Assembly (NCBI GenBank): GCA_964496705.1
Contig: CAZCBJ010000012.1
Coordinates: 1-37,363, forward strand
DNA from: CAZCBJ01 sp964496705
Lineage (GTDB): Bacteria; Chloroflexota; Anaerolineae; Anaerolineales; Anaerolineaceae
Length of the DNA: 37,363 nt
Reading direction: 5' to 3'
Shown here: one piece after another, positions 14,266 through 23,046 of the stretch
How the letters are laid out: the number at the start of each line of letters is the position of its first letter
How positions within the stretch are numbered: position 1 is the stretch's first letter
Translations under genes and position numbers: made by a program
Notes under the pieces: model-generated
Told to the model about the DNA's origin: nothing
The model's database searches: none
The model's input: the letters and a program-made list of their open reading frames with translations, nothing else

Positions 14266-15339
14266 ATGAGCACAATAACGATCATCGGAGCCGGCATGAT
14301 GGGCACAGCCCTGTGTTGGCCTCTGGCAGACAATGGTCACACCATCCGCCTGGTAGGAACCCACCTGGATGAAGAGATTATTTCATCCATAAAGGCCAAT
14401 CGCATCCACCCGAAACTTCAGAGGCGAGTGCCCGACATCGTACAGCCCTTCACGCATCAGCAGATTGTTGAGGCGCTGGACTGCTGCGATGTGGTGGTGA
14501 GCGGGGTCAGCAGTTTTGGTGTGCATTGGTTTTCGGATACAGTTGGGCCGCTCCTTAGGCCCGGGGTGCCTGTGATTGCCGTCACCAAAGGTCTGGAGGA
14601 TCAGGAGGACGGTAGTCTTCTAGTATTTCCTCAAGTCACCCGGCGAAGATTGCCAGCAGGACACAGAGACCAGATCAGTCTAAATGCAATTGGCGGTCCA
14701 TGCACCTCGCATGAGCTGGCCGCCCGTCGCCAAACCTGTGTGGTTTTTTGTGGAAATCTGCCAGGTGATTTGGAAACACTCAAAGGTATATTTGCCACGG
14801 ATTATTACCATGTATGGAATTCACAGGATATCATCGGTGTCGAGGTGTGTGCTGCCTTAAAAAACGCTTACGCATTGGGAGTGGGTCTGGCGGTCGGCAT
14901 GATGGAAAAAGCCGGCCCAGATGGGTTGGCCTTGGCATACAATCCCCAGGCAGCCTTGTTTGCTCAGGCGTGTTATGAAATGCGCTGCCTGGTTAAGTTC
15001 ACTGGTGGTGGAGAGGATAACGCAGTCTGGCTGCCGGGAGCAGGCGACCTCTATGTGACCATTTATGGCGGTCGAACTGTTCGGATGGGGAAATTACTCG
15101 GACAAGGCCTGAGCTATCCTCAAGCGAGGAAAATTTTAGCTGGAGAAACCCTCGAGAGCATTGAGATAATCCGCTGCATGGGGCGTGCGATACCAAAACT
15201 GGCTTCTCGAAACTTGCTCAATCTGCAAGATTTCCCGCTGCTAATGCACCTGCATGACATTATTAAGCAAGGCCAAGCAGTGCGCATCCCCTGGGACACT
15301 TTTTTTGGTAGTCAAATTAAAAAAACCGGTTCAGGTTGA
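14266..15339 (+). CDS. gpsA: NAD(P)-dependent glycerol-3-phosphate dehydrogenase
   Basis: A 357-residue dehydrogenase that reduces dihydroxyacetone phosphate to glycerol 3-phosphate for lipid synthesis. The Rossmann motif IIGAGMMGTA opens the protein, followed by AVTKGLE with Lys108, AALKNAYALGVGL with the catalytic Lys199 and the C-terminal MGKLLGQG motif. The normally conserved GPSFAxE segment is altered to GGPCTSHELA, and a few extra residues make the protein slightly long, so this is a divergent member and a related substrate cannot be excluded. The ATG at 14266 starts right at the Rossmann strand; an in-frame ATG at 14182 would overlap the divergent promoter. Its last 9 bases overlap the convergent MFS gene. 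Confidence 0.83.
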   Translation: MSTITIIGAGMMGTALCWPLADNGHTIRLVGTHLDEEIISSIKANRIHPKLQRRVPDIVQPFTHQQIVEALDCCDVVVSGVSSFGVHWFSDTVGPLLRPGVPVIAVTKGLEDQEDGSLLVFPQVTRRRLPAGHRDQISLNAIGGPCTSHELAARRQTCVVFCGNLPGDLETLKGIFATDYYHVWNSQDIIGVEVCAALKNAYALGVGLAVGMMEKAGPDGLALAYNPQAALFAQACYEMRCLVKFTGGGEDNAVWLPGAGDLYVTIYGGRTVRMGKLLGQGLSYPQARKILAGETLESIEIIRCMGRAIPKLASRNLLNLQDFPLLMHLHDIIKQGQAVRIPWDTFFGSQIKKTGSG

Positions 15340-16497
15340 TGCTTGCTCAACCCCATTGGATGTTTTAGACTTACCTGACAGAACCAGCAGGAAAATAAAC
15401 CCCACAAACGCTAAGAATGCACCCAACCTGAAAAGGTTCGAGACACCCACCAGGTCATACAGCTGGGTGCCAATTACTGAACCCGTACCACCTCCAATGT
15501 TATACAGGGTGACGCCCATCAGAGCTTGAGCGCTTGCTCCAAGTCCTTGTGGGGCGATCTCATTGGCATAATTTACCCCTGCTGCCCATAGAAGAGAGAA
15601 TGTCAAACCATGCAACAATTGGATTGGCAGGATCCAATAAGGATTGGTCACCATCGAGATTAATAAACAACGCAAGACCAGAAAAAGCATCGCACTCAGC
15701 ACCAGTTGTTTTGCTTTCCAACGTGACAATAAGATGGCCGCAAAGAAAAACACTGGCAATTCACCCACCCCAGCTACTGCTGTAGCCATGCCGAACAGGC
15801 TCTCGCCTGCGTCTTTTGACTTGATGAAAAGGATCAAGAAATTATTTATAGTCGCAAAGGCCATGCCGGTTAAAAACAGGCTTCCCAAGAAAGCATACCA
15901 CCTCCTGTCACGGATCAGCAGCCCAATTGCAGTCCAAAAAGGAGCCGAGCGTAACAACCGCGGCCTGGGGAGACGGGTAGCAACCAACACATTAATGCTC
16001 ATCAGCACGATATAAATGGGGAAGATTAAGCGAATACCAAAATGCTCGATCAGGCTGCCTACCAGCAGTGAAGACAGCCCAAATCCCACCGCTCCCCATA
16101 CACGTAATTTTCCATATTCATTTCGTTTCTCTCCCAGCATGTTTACAGTAGCGTAATCCGCCAATGATATGATCGGTGATCCTACGAAAGTGTAAAGAGT
16201 AAGGAACACGGCCAGCATGAAAAAATTGGCGGAGATCGCAACCAGCAAGATAGCCGGGATGGTCAAGAACAGGCACAATGGAAGCATCCATTTATGCAAA
16301 TGAAAAGCATCTGCCGCTGCCGACCAAACAGGATTACCAAATACAGTGATCAGTGTGGGCAGCGACAGAAGGACGCCGATCTCTTGTATACTGATGCCCA
16401 CACTCTGATAATAAATGATCAAATATGAAAAACAGCTCGCCATAGCGGCAAAATAAAAAAAGTAAAAGGCTGAAGCCCAAAATCGGTCTTGCTTCAA
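15331..16497 (-). CDS. MFS transporter (MFS_1-like/nucleoside-sugar symporter type)
   Basis: A 388-residue membrane protein with about twelve hydrophobic segments. The N-terminus (WASAFYFFYFAAMASCFSYL, then IIYYQSVGISIQEIGVLLSL) and the inter-helix loop WSAAADAFHLHKW resemble the LacY/NupG-like MFS_1-like subfamily, which carry sugars or nucleosides with protons. The substrate cannot be told. Its ATG overlaps the stop of the upstream MFS gene by 4 bases (ATGA), implying translational coupling. The 3' end overlaps gpsA by 9 bases. Confidence 0.8.
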   Translation of the reverse strand: MKQDRFWASAFYFFYFAAMASCFSYLIIYYQSVGISIQEIGVLLSLPTLITVFGNPVWSAAADAFHLHKWMLPLCLFLTIPAILLVAISANFFMLAVFLTLYTFVGSPIISLADYATVNMLGEKRNEYGKLRVWGAVGFGLSSLLVGSLIEHFGIRLIFPIYIVLMSINVLVATRLPRPRLLRSAPFWTAIGLLIRDRRWYAFLGSLFLTGMAFATINNFLILFIKSKDAGESLFGMATAVAGVGELPVFFFAAILLSRWKAKQLVLSAMLFLVLRCLLISMVTNPYWILPIQLLHGLTFSLLWAAGVNYANEIAPQGLGASAQALMGVTLYNIGGGTGSVIGTQLYDLVGVSNLFRLGAFLAFVGFIFLLVLSGKSKTSNGVEQAST

Positions 16498-17816
16498 CGC
16501 TCACCTTCATGGTTTTTGACCGGCGCCTTGGGTGAAAACCTAATAAAAATTAAGGCAGCCAATAAACGTCCCACACCCGAGGCGATAAAAATGACCGCAT
16601 ACCCCCAGTGGGTTACTATTTGGCCCCCCAACGCGGCGCCGACTGCACTCGAAACTGCCACCACCAGCTGAAAGATGGCCGTGTAACGGGCGCGCTGTTC
16701 ACTGGCAGGAATGCTCAAAAGATAGTTAAATGACGAGATATGATAGCCGGCCCAGACGATCCCGCTGAAGACATTGAAAACCAAAGGGTGCCAGGGTTTG
16801 GTGGCAAAAGCCCAGAGTACAGGAACCAGCGGAACGATAAGCATTGTGACCGTCATCACCCTGCGATCTCCCCAACGGTCAGAAAGGAGACCAAAGAATC
16901 GCTGCGCAGGCAAGCTGGCCAGGCTGGACATCATTGCCACCAGGCCAATCATCGTCGCCGTGGATTGTAGCACCTGGGCTTGAAAGACTGTAAAAAATGG
17001 CCCGGCAATATTAATGGAAAAATTCCAGACAATGGCATGCAACAAAAAGGCTAGAAAGGCCGTGTCACCTGAGATTGTTTTCCAGAGCGATTTAGGCGAA
17101 TAAGACAACGGTCCCTCAGCCACAAGTTCTTTACGTGGCTCCCGAATCTGGGAAAACGCATAAGTCGCAACCATGCCAATCACAAAAGCGAAAGCAAACG
17201 CAATCTGATATCCGTAAATCCCCCCAATTTTGGTGATGATGGTTCCACCGAGATACGTGAAGATGAGTGTTGCTGCGCCCATGACAATATTTCGGGTACC
17301 AAAATACCGTCCGCGCCAATTCAAAGGCACAATATCGCCTGTCAAAGACGTCCAGGCTGGATAAGCCAGGTTGCCAAACGCATCCGCCACAAGTTTCAAA
17401 CCGATCGCCGTGATCACCGCTGCCTGGCCTTTGAGCAGAAAGGGCATGACAGCGAGTCCAAGCCACACCAGCCGAGAGATTCCACCACCAGACCAGACAA
17501 CCAGATCTTTCCGGCTACGCGTTTTTTCAGTGATCATCGCGCCCGGTAATAGCACCAGCGTGGCTATAATGTTGCCCAGTGCCGCCATCAGCCCAATTTG
17601 CGCATTGGTGGCTCCCAATGCCAGAACGAACAGGGTGAGATAAGTCAGAATCACGGCATCTGAGGCTGCGGAAAACACTCCATCGAAGAAAAAGCTGCGC
17701 AGGTTGTGCTGAATGGTCAACGGCAGCATCGCTGCCCAAGATCCCCCCATACTCAGATGGCGCAGATTGGTTTGCAAGCGGTCAAAAACAGGACGGATTG
17801 ATCTGTCTGGCGCCAT
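16494..17816 (-). CDS. MFS transporter
   Basis: A 440-residue major facilitator protein with a basic, about 45-residue cytoplasmic N-terminus and about twelve hydrophobic segments. LPGAMITEKTRSRKDLVVWS is the cytoplasmic loop between helices 2 and 3, and GLLSDRWGDRRVMTV (middle of the second half) is the second copy of the MFS A-motif. It is first of two overlapping MFS genes and begins 17 bases after the DarA-like gene, so it is likely in the same transcription unit. No clear ribosome site precedes the ATG. The substrate is unknown. Confidence 0.8.
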   Translation of the reverse strand: MAPDRSIRPVFDRLQTNLRHLSMGGSWAAMLPLTIQHNLRSFFFDGVFSAASDAVILTYLTLFVLALGATNAQIGLMAALGNIIATLVLLPGAMITEKTRSRKDLVVWSGGGISRLVWLGLAVMPFLLKGQAAVITAIGLKLVADAFGNLAYPAWTSLTGDIVPLNWRGRYFGTRNIVMGAATLIFTYLGGTIITKIGGIYGYQIAFAFAFVIGMVATYAFSQIREPRKELVAEGPLSYSPKSLWKTISGDTAFLAFLLHAIVWNFSINIAGPFFTVFQAQVLQSTATMIGLVAMMSSLASLPAQRFFGLLSDRWGDRRVMTVTMLIVPLVPVLWAFATKPWHPLVFNVFSGIVWAGYHISSFNYLLSIPASEQRARYTAIFQLVVAVSSAVGAALGGQIVTHWGYAVIFIASGVGRLLAALIFIRFSPKAPVKNHEGER

Positions 17817-17833
17817 GAGGATATTAAAACTCG

Positions 17834-18188
17834 TTAGGCAATTTTGAGAAAACGCTCAACCTCGAGCACAAAATAAGTTGCACCCCCGGCTTCGCCTTCC
17901 ATCACCACAGGATGTCCTGTCATGAAAAGGTTTTCCATTTGAGCGGTCACGTACCTTCNNNNNNNNNNGCCGGCGAGGGCAATTTTTTATAAGAATTTGG
18001 GTCAATTCACTCAGGCGATTTGCGGGAATGCCGATTAATAAACTGGCTACTTCTTCAAGCAAAAAACCACCATGGCTGTCCACGCGCGTGAAATAGAAAC
18101 CCGATTCGCGCAGAGCTTGAGATAATCGCCCCATATCGTCGCCGGATACAAAAGCGATCACCAAGTTATCAATGATATCTTCACCCAT
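17834..18188 (-). CDS. DarA/PstA-like PII-fold protein (cyclic-di-AMP receptor family), split by assembly gap
   Basis: The N-terminal part (LVIAFVSGDDMGRLSQALRE, then SGFYFTRVDSHGGFLLEE and LLIGIPANRLSEL) and the part after the Ns (VTAQMENLFMTG, then EGEAGGATYFVLEVERFLKI) together match the DUF970 family. In Firmicutes these small PII-like proteins bind cyclic di-AMP (DarA/PstA). The ten Ns (17959-17968) break the frame as written: known bases total 345, a multiple of three. Joining the flanks directly gives ...NCPRRRRYVTAQ..., in frame to TAA 17836-17834, so the gap may be zero or a multiple of three. Key ligand residues cannot be verified. It follows the histidine phosphatase by 12 bases. 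Confidence 0.72.
17959..17968. other. assembly gap (10 Ns)
   Basis: A run of ten N inside the DarA-like gene. The flanking reading frames are compatible only if the true missing length is a multiple of three, including zero. Ten is therefore a placeholder. Confidence 0.98.
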
Positions 18189-18200
18189 GTCATTATTGTA

Positions 18201-18812
18201 TCATTTCTCCCAGATCATTTCTGGTCTGTAGTTGATGACACCCAGACGCGGCACACCCTTTCCCAAACTAATAACGCTGATCGAAGCCGTATCGACTCCA
18301 ATCCTTTGGAAATCATCCAACGGCATATTGAGATAGTGCGCAATAAGCAATCGGATGGCATCACAGTGGCTGAAACAAGCCACCCACTCATTATCTTCAT
18401 GTTGTTGGTTAATCTCTTCCACTGCCGCTATCAAACGCTTCTGTGCCGCAGAAAAGGACTCGCCCCCCGGGAACAATGCCAGAGAAGGATGTTCCTGAAC
18501 AATTTTCCACATCTTCATTCGCTGCATCTGCTTGACAGTTTTTCCCTGCCAACTGCCGTAATTGATTTCCGCCAGGCCAACAACAATTTGGATATTTACA
18601 CCAAGGCACTCGGCAAGAGGTTGAGCTGATTCAACCGCTCTTTCGAGCGGACTCGAGTAGACAGCCTGGATGGGAGCCTTTGCGAGGGACTGAGCCAATA
18701 ATTGTGCTTGATGGTGACCCTTTTCGTTCAAATGAACGCCCGGCAGGTGTCCTGCCAGGCGTTTACCGACAAAATCATTCTCCCCGTGGCGGATGAACAG
18801 GAAGATCGTCAT
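18201..18812 (-). CDS. histidine phosphatase family protein
   Basis: A 203-residue phosphatase of the phosphoglycerate mutase-like superfamily. The phosphohistidine motif is FIRHGEN with Arg8 and His9. Arg58 lies in SSPLERA, Glu82 in LAEINYGSWQG supplies the acid, and His149 in CFSHCDAIR is the second catalytic His. The layout is that of broad-specificity or alpha-ribazole-type phosphatases. No cobalamin synthesis genes are here, so the substrate is not assigned. Its start overlaps the end of rarA by 38 bases, which implies coupled translation in the minus-strand operon. Confidence 0.87.
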   Translation of the reverse strand: MTIFLFIRHGENDFVGKRLAGHLPGVHLNEKGHHQAQLLAQSLAKAPIQAVYSSPLERAVESAQPLAECLGVNIQIVVGLAEINYGSWQGKTVKQMQRMKMWKIVQEHPSLALFPGGESFSAAQKRLIAAVEEINQQHEDNEWVACFSHCDAIRLLIAHYLNMPLDDFQRIGVDTASISVISLGKGVPRLGVINYRPEMIWEK

Positions 18813-20172
18813 GATTCTCCTTTTCTATAGTCTCTGTGGATTCCATGGCATCTTGCTGCGCTTTTCGCCAACGAGCCAACCGCTCTGTAACCTGTGCCTC
18901 ATAACCCTGGTCAGATGGTTCGTAGAAATGTTTTCCCACCACTCCATCCGGTAGATACTGCTGAGGGATAAAATGGCCAGGAAATTGATGAGGATATTGG
19001 TACCCAGCACCATGACCGAATCCCTTCGCATCCCGACTGGCATCCATCAGGTGAATCGGCACCTCACCGGTGCCTTCTCGCTCGATCATCTCCCGCACCT
19101 GGAAAAAAGCCAGGCTGGAATTTGACTTGGGCGCCGTGGAAAGATAAAGTGTGGCTTCCACAATGGGGAAAATGCCCTCAGGAAGGCCCACATATTCATA
19201 AGCATAGGCTGCAGCTGCTGCGACCTGTAATCCGTGCGGGTCTGCCAGCCCAATATCTTCTCCAGCAAGGATGATCAGCCTTCGCAAGATGAAACGTGGA
19301 TCTTCTCCAGCGATGAGCATTTTCGCCAGCCAGTATAATGCTGCATCAGGATCAGAACCTCGCACCGACTTAATGAACGCAGATATCGTGTCATAATGCG
19401 CATCGCCCATCCGGTCATAGATCACAGCTCTGCGTTGAATTGAATCTTGCGCCACAGATAGACTGATATGCACCCTCCCCACCAGGTCTTGTGATGTTGT
19501 CTCGACCGCCAACTCTAGCGCATTGAGCAAATTTCGGGCATCGCCGCCCGAAAGATCAATCAAATGACGGCGGGCTTCTTGGTCTATTTGAATCAGCCTT
19601 GCGCCATAACCGCGTTCAACATCATTCATTGCCCGATCAAATATCAAACCCAGTTGCTCTTCATTCAAGGCTTCCAACTGAAAAATTCGCGATCGAGAGA
19701 CTAGGGCTGGGATGACATCGAAATAAGGATTTTCAGTCGTTGCCCCAATCAGGGTCAGCATCCCGGATTCAACATGGGGAAGCAATGCATCCTGCTGAGC
19801 TTTATTCCAGCGGTGCACTTCATCGATGAACAGAATGGTCCGCTGCCGGCTCAGCTTCCTGCGCTCGGTTGATTCCGCGATGATTCTACGCAAATCCGCC
19901 ACACCTGCCAGCACAGCCGAAATGCTATCAAAATGCGCTTTTGTGGTCGCGGCGATGATCTGTGCCAGTGTGGTTTTCCCGGTACCTGGTGGCCCGGTGA
20001 AAATGATCGACGAAAACAACCGGTCTGCCTGGATAGCCCGGCGCAGCAACTTGCCCTCACCAATGATATGATCCTGCCCGACAAATTCCTCCAATGACCG
20101 CGGGCGCATCCGTGCAGCCAGTGGGGCTTCACTGCGCAACCGTTCCTGCAGATCATGAGAAAATAAATCCAT
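18775..20172 (-). CDS. rarA: replication-associated recombination protein A (MgsA/RarA AAA+ ATPase)
   Basis: A 465-residue clamp-loader-like ATPase acting at stalled replication forks. It shows MRPRSLEEFVGQDHI near the N-terminus, Walker A GPPGTGKTT (60-68), Walker B ILFIDEVHR (113-121), sensor 1 GATTENP and arginine-finger region SRSRIF. C-terminal features of the family are also present, such as SVRGSDPDAALYWLAKM and the SNSSLAFFQV/LMDASRDAKGFGHGAGYQYPH segment. Length is typical. The ATG at 20172 directly abuts the stop of the upstream nucleotidyltransferase-like gene, and the 3' end overlaps the phosphatase gene. Upstream genes include a DnaQ-type exonuclease, so the cluster leans to DNA maintenance. 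Confidence 0.96.
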   Translation of the reverse strand: MDLFSHDLQERLRSEAPLAARMRPRSLEEFVGQDHIIGEGKLLRRAIQADRLFSSIIFTGPPGTGKTTLAQIIAATTKAHFDSISAVLAGVADLRRIIAESTERRKLSRQRTILFIDEVHRWNKAQQDALLPHVESGMLTLIGATTENPYFDVIPALVSRSRIFQLEALNEEQLGLIFDRAMNDVERGYGARLIQIDQEARRHLIDLSGGDARNLLNALELAVETTSQDLVGRVHISLSVAQDSIQRRAVIYDRMGDAHYDTISAFIKSVRGSDPDAALYWLAKMLIAGEDPRFILRRLIILAGEDIGLADPHGLQVAAAAAYAYEYVGLPEGIFPIVEATLYLSTAPKSNSSLAFFQVREMIEREGTGEVPIHLMDASRDAKGFGHGAGYQYPHQFPGHFIPQQYLPDGVVGKHFYEPSDQGYEAQVTERLARWRKAQQDAMESTETIEKENHDDLPVHPPRGE

Positions 20173-21504
20173 TTAATTTTCCCGGGCCATCTCATCCATG
20201 TATTGCTTGATGGAAGGTACAGCGGACAGCCGTTCATAATAGAAGTTGTTGACCAGGTTGATTACCTCCGCCCTGGCAGCTTCCGCGCGCCGCGAAAGTC
20301 CCTGCCCCGGCGTCTCGCGGGAAAGGATGTCGCGCAATTCCAACAGCTCACGAACAATTTCCACTTCTTTCTCACCCTCCAGTAATCGCACCACCGTGGT
20401 GATCAAATGATCCGTCTGGTTGAGCAGGTTATCCAAAGGGATACTCGAACCTGGCTGGAAGCAATCATCAACAGTGCGAATCAAAGACCATACTTGATAC
20501 AAAACGGTAGCTGGCTCGTCGAACAATTCACGCAGAAATGCCGCTTCCTGGTAACGACCAGTCAAACGGAAAATATTGTACATGCGCTTGGCCACCTTGC
20601 CGTAATTGGGATCTCTGGTTAGATATTTTCTGACTTCTTTCTCTAACTGTTGGACATAATGATCCAACGCATCACTGTCAACATGCTTTGCCAGTTTGGA
20701 AAACACCGGGATTGACTCAGCTTCCAGATAAACCTCCTGGAAATAGGGATCAAGATACCCATCTACTGGTGAAACTTCGCCGTCTGGCGCTTCCCACGTG
20801 ACATCCAACATATTGCTAACATTGACAAGCTGTTTTCGCACTGGATCCACCATCACCCAATCCAATTTACACCATCCAGGATTGGAAGCCACGCTCTCCC
20901 AGGTGATCGTTACCGGATTGCTATCGATGTCAGTAGCATCAAATTTCCCCACCTCTATCTCAGCAGCAGTCCAGGCAATAGGGCTGTCCTTGCGCATCGT
21001 TCTTTCGCCCCGGATGACATCGAAGGGATACGAGCCAAATTTCACTTCGATCAGTTGGTATGCCTCAGCCTTCATCGTACTGAGCGCTTTTTCACGGATG
21101 ATCCTTGCCAGGATATTGCACGCTTCCTGTTGGGTTCCCGCGCGAATATTTATCCGCTCAAAAAAATCCGCATCTCCTGGATAGGTCTGGATTTTTGACT
21201 GCGCTGCTGAACCCGATAGAGCCAACGCAGTTTCAACTACGCCGGGCTCATCATAGAATTCGATAATCTTTCCAATGCGGCGAAAGTTGGCCAAATCCTC
21301 AGCACTGAAATCCAACATGGTCACGCGGTGCCCAAAGACACCTGATTGCACGTCAAGAACCACATCTGCTTCACTTTTTGAAGCAGAAACTGCCGTCAAC
21401 CATTGCAACGCTTCAGCCTCATTCAGTTCAACGCCCAACCGGTGAGCTGAGTCGATGATTCGCTGCAGGTCCTTGTCAGGGGTAGGTACACTGTTTTCAC
21501 TCAT
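20173..21504 (-). CDS. unknown protein with nucleotidyltransferase-like motif
   Basis: A 443-residue soluble protein not assigned to a known family here. Residues 96-116 read LSGSAAQSKIQTYPGDADFF, fitting the nucleotidyltransferase-fold pattern hG[GS]...Dh[DE]h with Asp111 and Asp113 as possible metal ligands. YQLIEVKFGSYP (149-160) could supply the third acid (Glu153). The middle (about 185-245) has WESVASNPGWCKLDWVMVDP, and the C-terminal 180 residues are helical. A GGAG ribosome site precedes the ATG. It sits between a DnaQ-type exonuclease gene (13 bases upstream) and rarA (abutting), so it is probably cotranscribed with DNA-repair genes. The motif is visible; activity is inferred and unproven. 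Confidence 0.6.
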   Translation of the reverse strand: MSENSVPTPDKDLQRIIDSAHRLGVELNEAEALQWLTAVSASKSEADVVLDVQSGVFGHRVTMLDFSAEDLANFRRIGKIIEFYDEPGVVETALALSGSAAQSKIQTYPGDADFFERINIRAGTQQEACNILARIIREKALSTMKAEAYQLIEVKFGSYPFDVIRGERTMRKDSPIAWTAAEIEVGKFDATDIDSNPVTITWESVASNPGWCKLDWVMVDPVRKQLVNVSNMLDVTWEAPDGEVSPVDGYLDPYFQEVYLEAESIPVFSKLAKHVDSDALDHYVQQLEKEVRKYLTRDPNYGKVAKRMYNIFRLTGRYQEAAFLRELFDEPATVLYQVWSLIRTVDDCFQPGSSIPLDNLLNQTDHLITTVVRLLEGEKEVEIVRELLELRDILSRETPGQGLSRRAEAARAEVINLVNNFYYERLSAVPSIKQYMDEMAREN

Positions 21505-21517
21505 TATTATCTCCTTT

Positions 21518-22105
21518 TCACAATAATGCTTCTACCAGAATGGCCAGGAACATTTCCGACTGATCCACCGCATCTTGCAAAGCATTGTGGGTCAGTGGTT
21601 TATCGCCCAGATAGTGATGACTGATTTCTCGAATTGATGTTTGCGCCCAATTGCTGCGCCTGAACCCCATGTAGTAGGCCTTGATATCCAAAGCATTGTG
21701 TCCAAATGGATTGCGACCCAGGTAGCGCAAGAAATAATCATTGACAAACATCCAGTCAAAGGGCGCGTTAAAGGCGATGAAAATGGGTCTGAGACCGTAA
21801 GGGACGGTGTTCTTCAGCCATTTTTCAAGCTGGTCTAGTGCGTCAACCGGAGCAAGACCTTTTTCGTTCAACTTTTCCAAAGACAGTTGGTGGATAGCCA
21901 TCGCCTCATCTTCAAAGGCGAGCGTGTCTGGTCTTATCTCCACATAAAAAGTTTGTCGGGGTATGACGAGGTTGCACGCGCCAATAGAAATTAACGCATA
22001 CTCGCTTGGATTGGGCCCTGTGGTCTCAACATCCACACAAATGTAGGAGTCAATCTCAGGCAAAATCCCACGCAATAAAGATAATTGCTCATCGGTTACC
22101 AACAT
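21518..22105 (-). CDS. 3'-5' exonuclease, DnaQ/DEDDh type
   Basis: A 195-residue exonuclease of the DEDDh superfamily. Exo I is CVDVETTG with Asp25 and Glu27, Exo II is FNAPFDWMF with Asp117 and Exo III is THNALQDAVDQSEMF with His173 and Asp178, the complete catalytic set. It stands alone without a polymerase domain, as in ExoX or the free epsilon-like exonucleases, and would trim single-stranded DNA or RNA 3' ends. It is the first gene of the seven-gene minus-strand run. A TATAAT (22122-22117) lies 11 bases before the ATG with no ribosome site, giving a 5' leader of about five bases at most. Confidence 0.9.
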   Translation of the reverse strand: MLVTDEQLSLLRGILPEIDSYICVDVETTGPNPSEYALISIGACNLVIPRQTFYVEIRPDTLAFEDEAMAIHQLSLEKLNEKGLAPVDALDQLEKWLKNTVPYGLRPIFIAFNAPFDWMFVNDYFLRYLGRNPFGHNALDIKAYYMGFRRSNWAQTSIREISHHYLGDKPLTHNALQDAVDQSEMFLAILVEALL

Positions 22106-22116
22106 GAATCGATTGT

Positions 22117-22122
22117 ATTATA
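22117..22122 (-). promoter_or_regulatory. -10 box of the DnaQ-rarA gene run
   Basis: TATAAT on the minus strand, 11 bases before the ATG at 22105. No matching -35 was found. It is the only promoter-like element found ahead of this run. Confidence 0.45.
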
Positions 22123-22149
22123 AAAAGGGTTGCTTTTCCAGCCCGTAAT

Positions 22150-23043
22150 TCAATCGGTTTTTTCTGTTGATTTTACTTGACTGCGATTGACAATATAAAC
22201 CCCCGCCAGCACGGCTGCGCCGCCCACCCATTGGGCTGTTGTTAACTCCTCACCCAGCAATGGATAAGCCAGCAATGCGGTGATGATAGGCTGGCTGATC
22301 ATCGTTGGCGCGACAATCGCAGCCGGCACATGTCCCAACGCATAGGTAATTGAAAAGTATCCGATCACCTGAGAGACCAAACCCGCTGCAATAAAAACCA
22401 AATAGGTGGTTGTAGAATATCCGCTCAAATGGTGACCCAACAATAGATTCACAAATAGGAGGAAAATGGCGCAAAATAAAACCTCAAAAAATGTGAAAGT
22501 TAATGTTGACATTCTTTTTCGACCCCATTGGACGGTTAGAAAAAAACCGGCATAAAAAATACTGGAAAGGATTGCCAGTCCATCTCCACTACTCAGCGCC
22601 GGATCTCTTACCAAATTTTCGCCAAACACGATGACTGCGCCCGCCAGTCCCAGTGTCAACCCCAGCCAAAATTTCATACCCAGTTTCTGGCGGAGGAAAA
22701 TGACCGCGATTAGCGCCACCCAGATAGGCGAAAAATTGTTGAACAGGGTTGCATTGGCCACCCTCGTGATTCCAAGCGCTGTGCTCCAAAGGGAATGATC
22801 GAGTGCAGAAAAGAAACCCGCCAAGGCTGGGATCAGCAGGCTGCCCCAGCCCGGCAGCGGACTCCTGGATTTAAAGTAACCGAAAATAGGCAGAAAAATG
22901 ATGGTTGCTGAGGCCATCCGATAAAAAGATGTCACGGTGCCAGGAGCGTCAGCCCAGCGAACGAACAGCGCCGAAAAACTGAGCACTAAAACGCCGCAGG
23001 CTAATGCCAGATATGGGGCAGCCTTACGAAATCGTTCCAACAT
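22150..23043 (-). CDS. EamA/DMT family transporter
   Basis: A 297-residue membrane protein with two repeats of five hydrophobic helices, the drug/metabolite transporter (EamA) arrangement. Characteristic pieces are LSFSALFVRWADAPGTVTSF in repeat 1, NATLFNNFSPIWVALIAVIF in the middle, and PTMISQPIITALLAYPLLGE with GGAAVLAGVYIVNRS in repeat 2. Such proteins often export amino acids or metabolites; the substrate is unknown. It lies 3 bases downstream of the HAD gene and is probably cotranscribed with it. Confidence 0.9.
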   Translation of the reverse strand: MLERFRKAAPYLALACGVLVLSFSALFVRWADAPGTVTSFYRMASATIIFLPIFGYFKSRSPLPGWGSLLIPALAGFFSALDHSLWSTALGITRVANATLFNNFSPIWVALIAVIFLRQKLGMKFWLGLTLGLAGAVIVFGENLVRDPALSSGDGLAILSSIFYAGFFLTVQWGRKRMSTLTFTFFEVLFCAIFLLFVNLLLGHHLSGYSTTTYLVFIAAGLVSQVIGYFSITYALGHVPAAIVAPTMISQPIITALLAYPLLGEELTTAQWVGGAAVLAGVYIVNRSQVKSTEKTD

Positions 23044-23046
23044 GAA

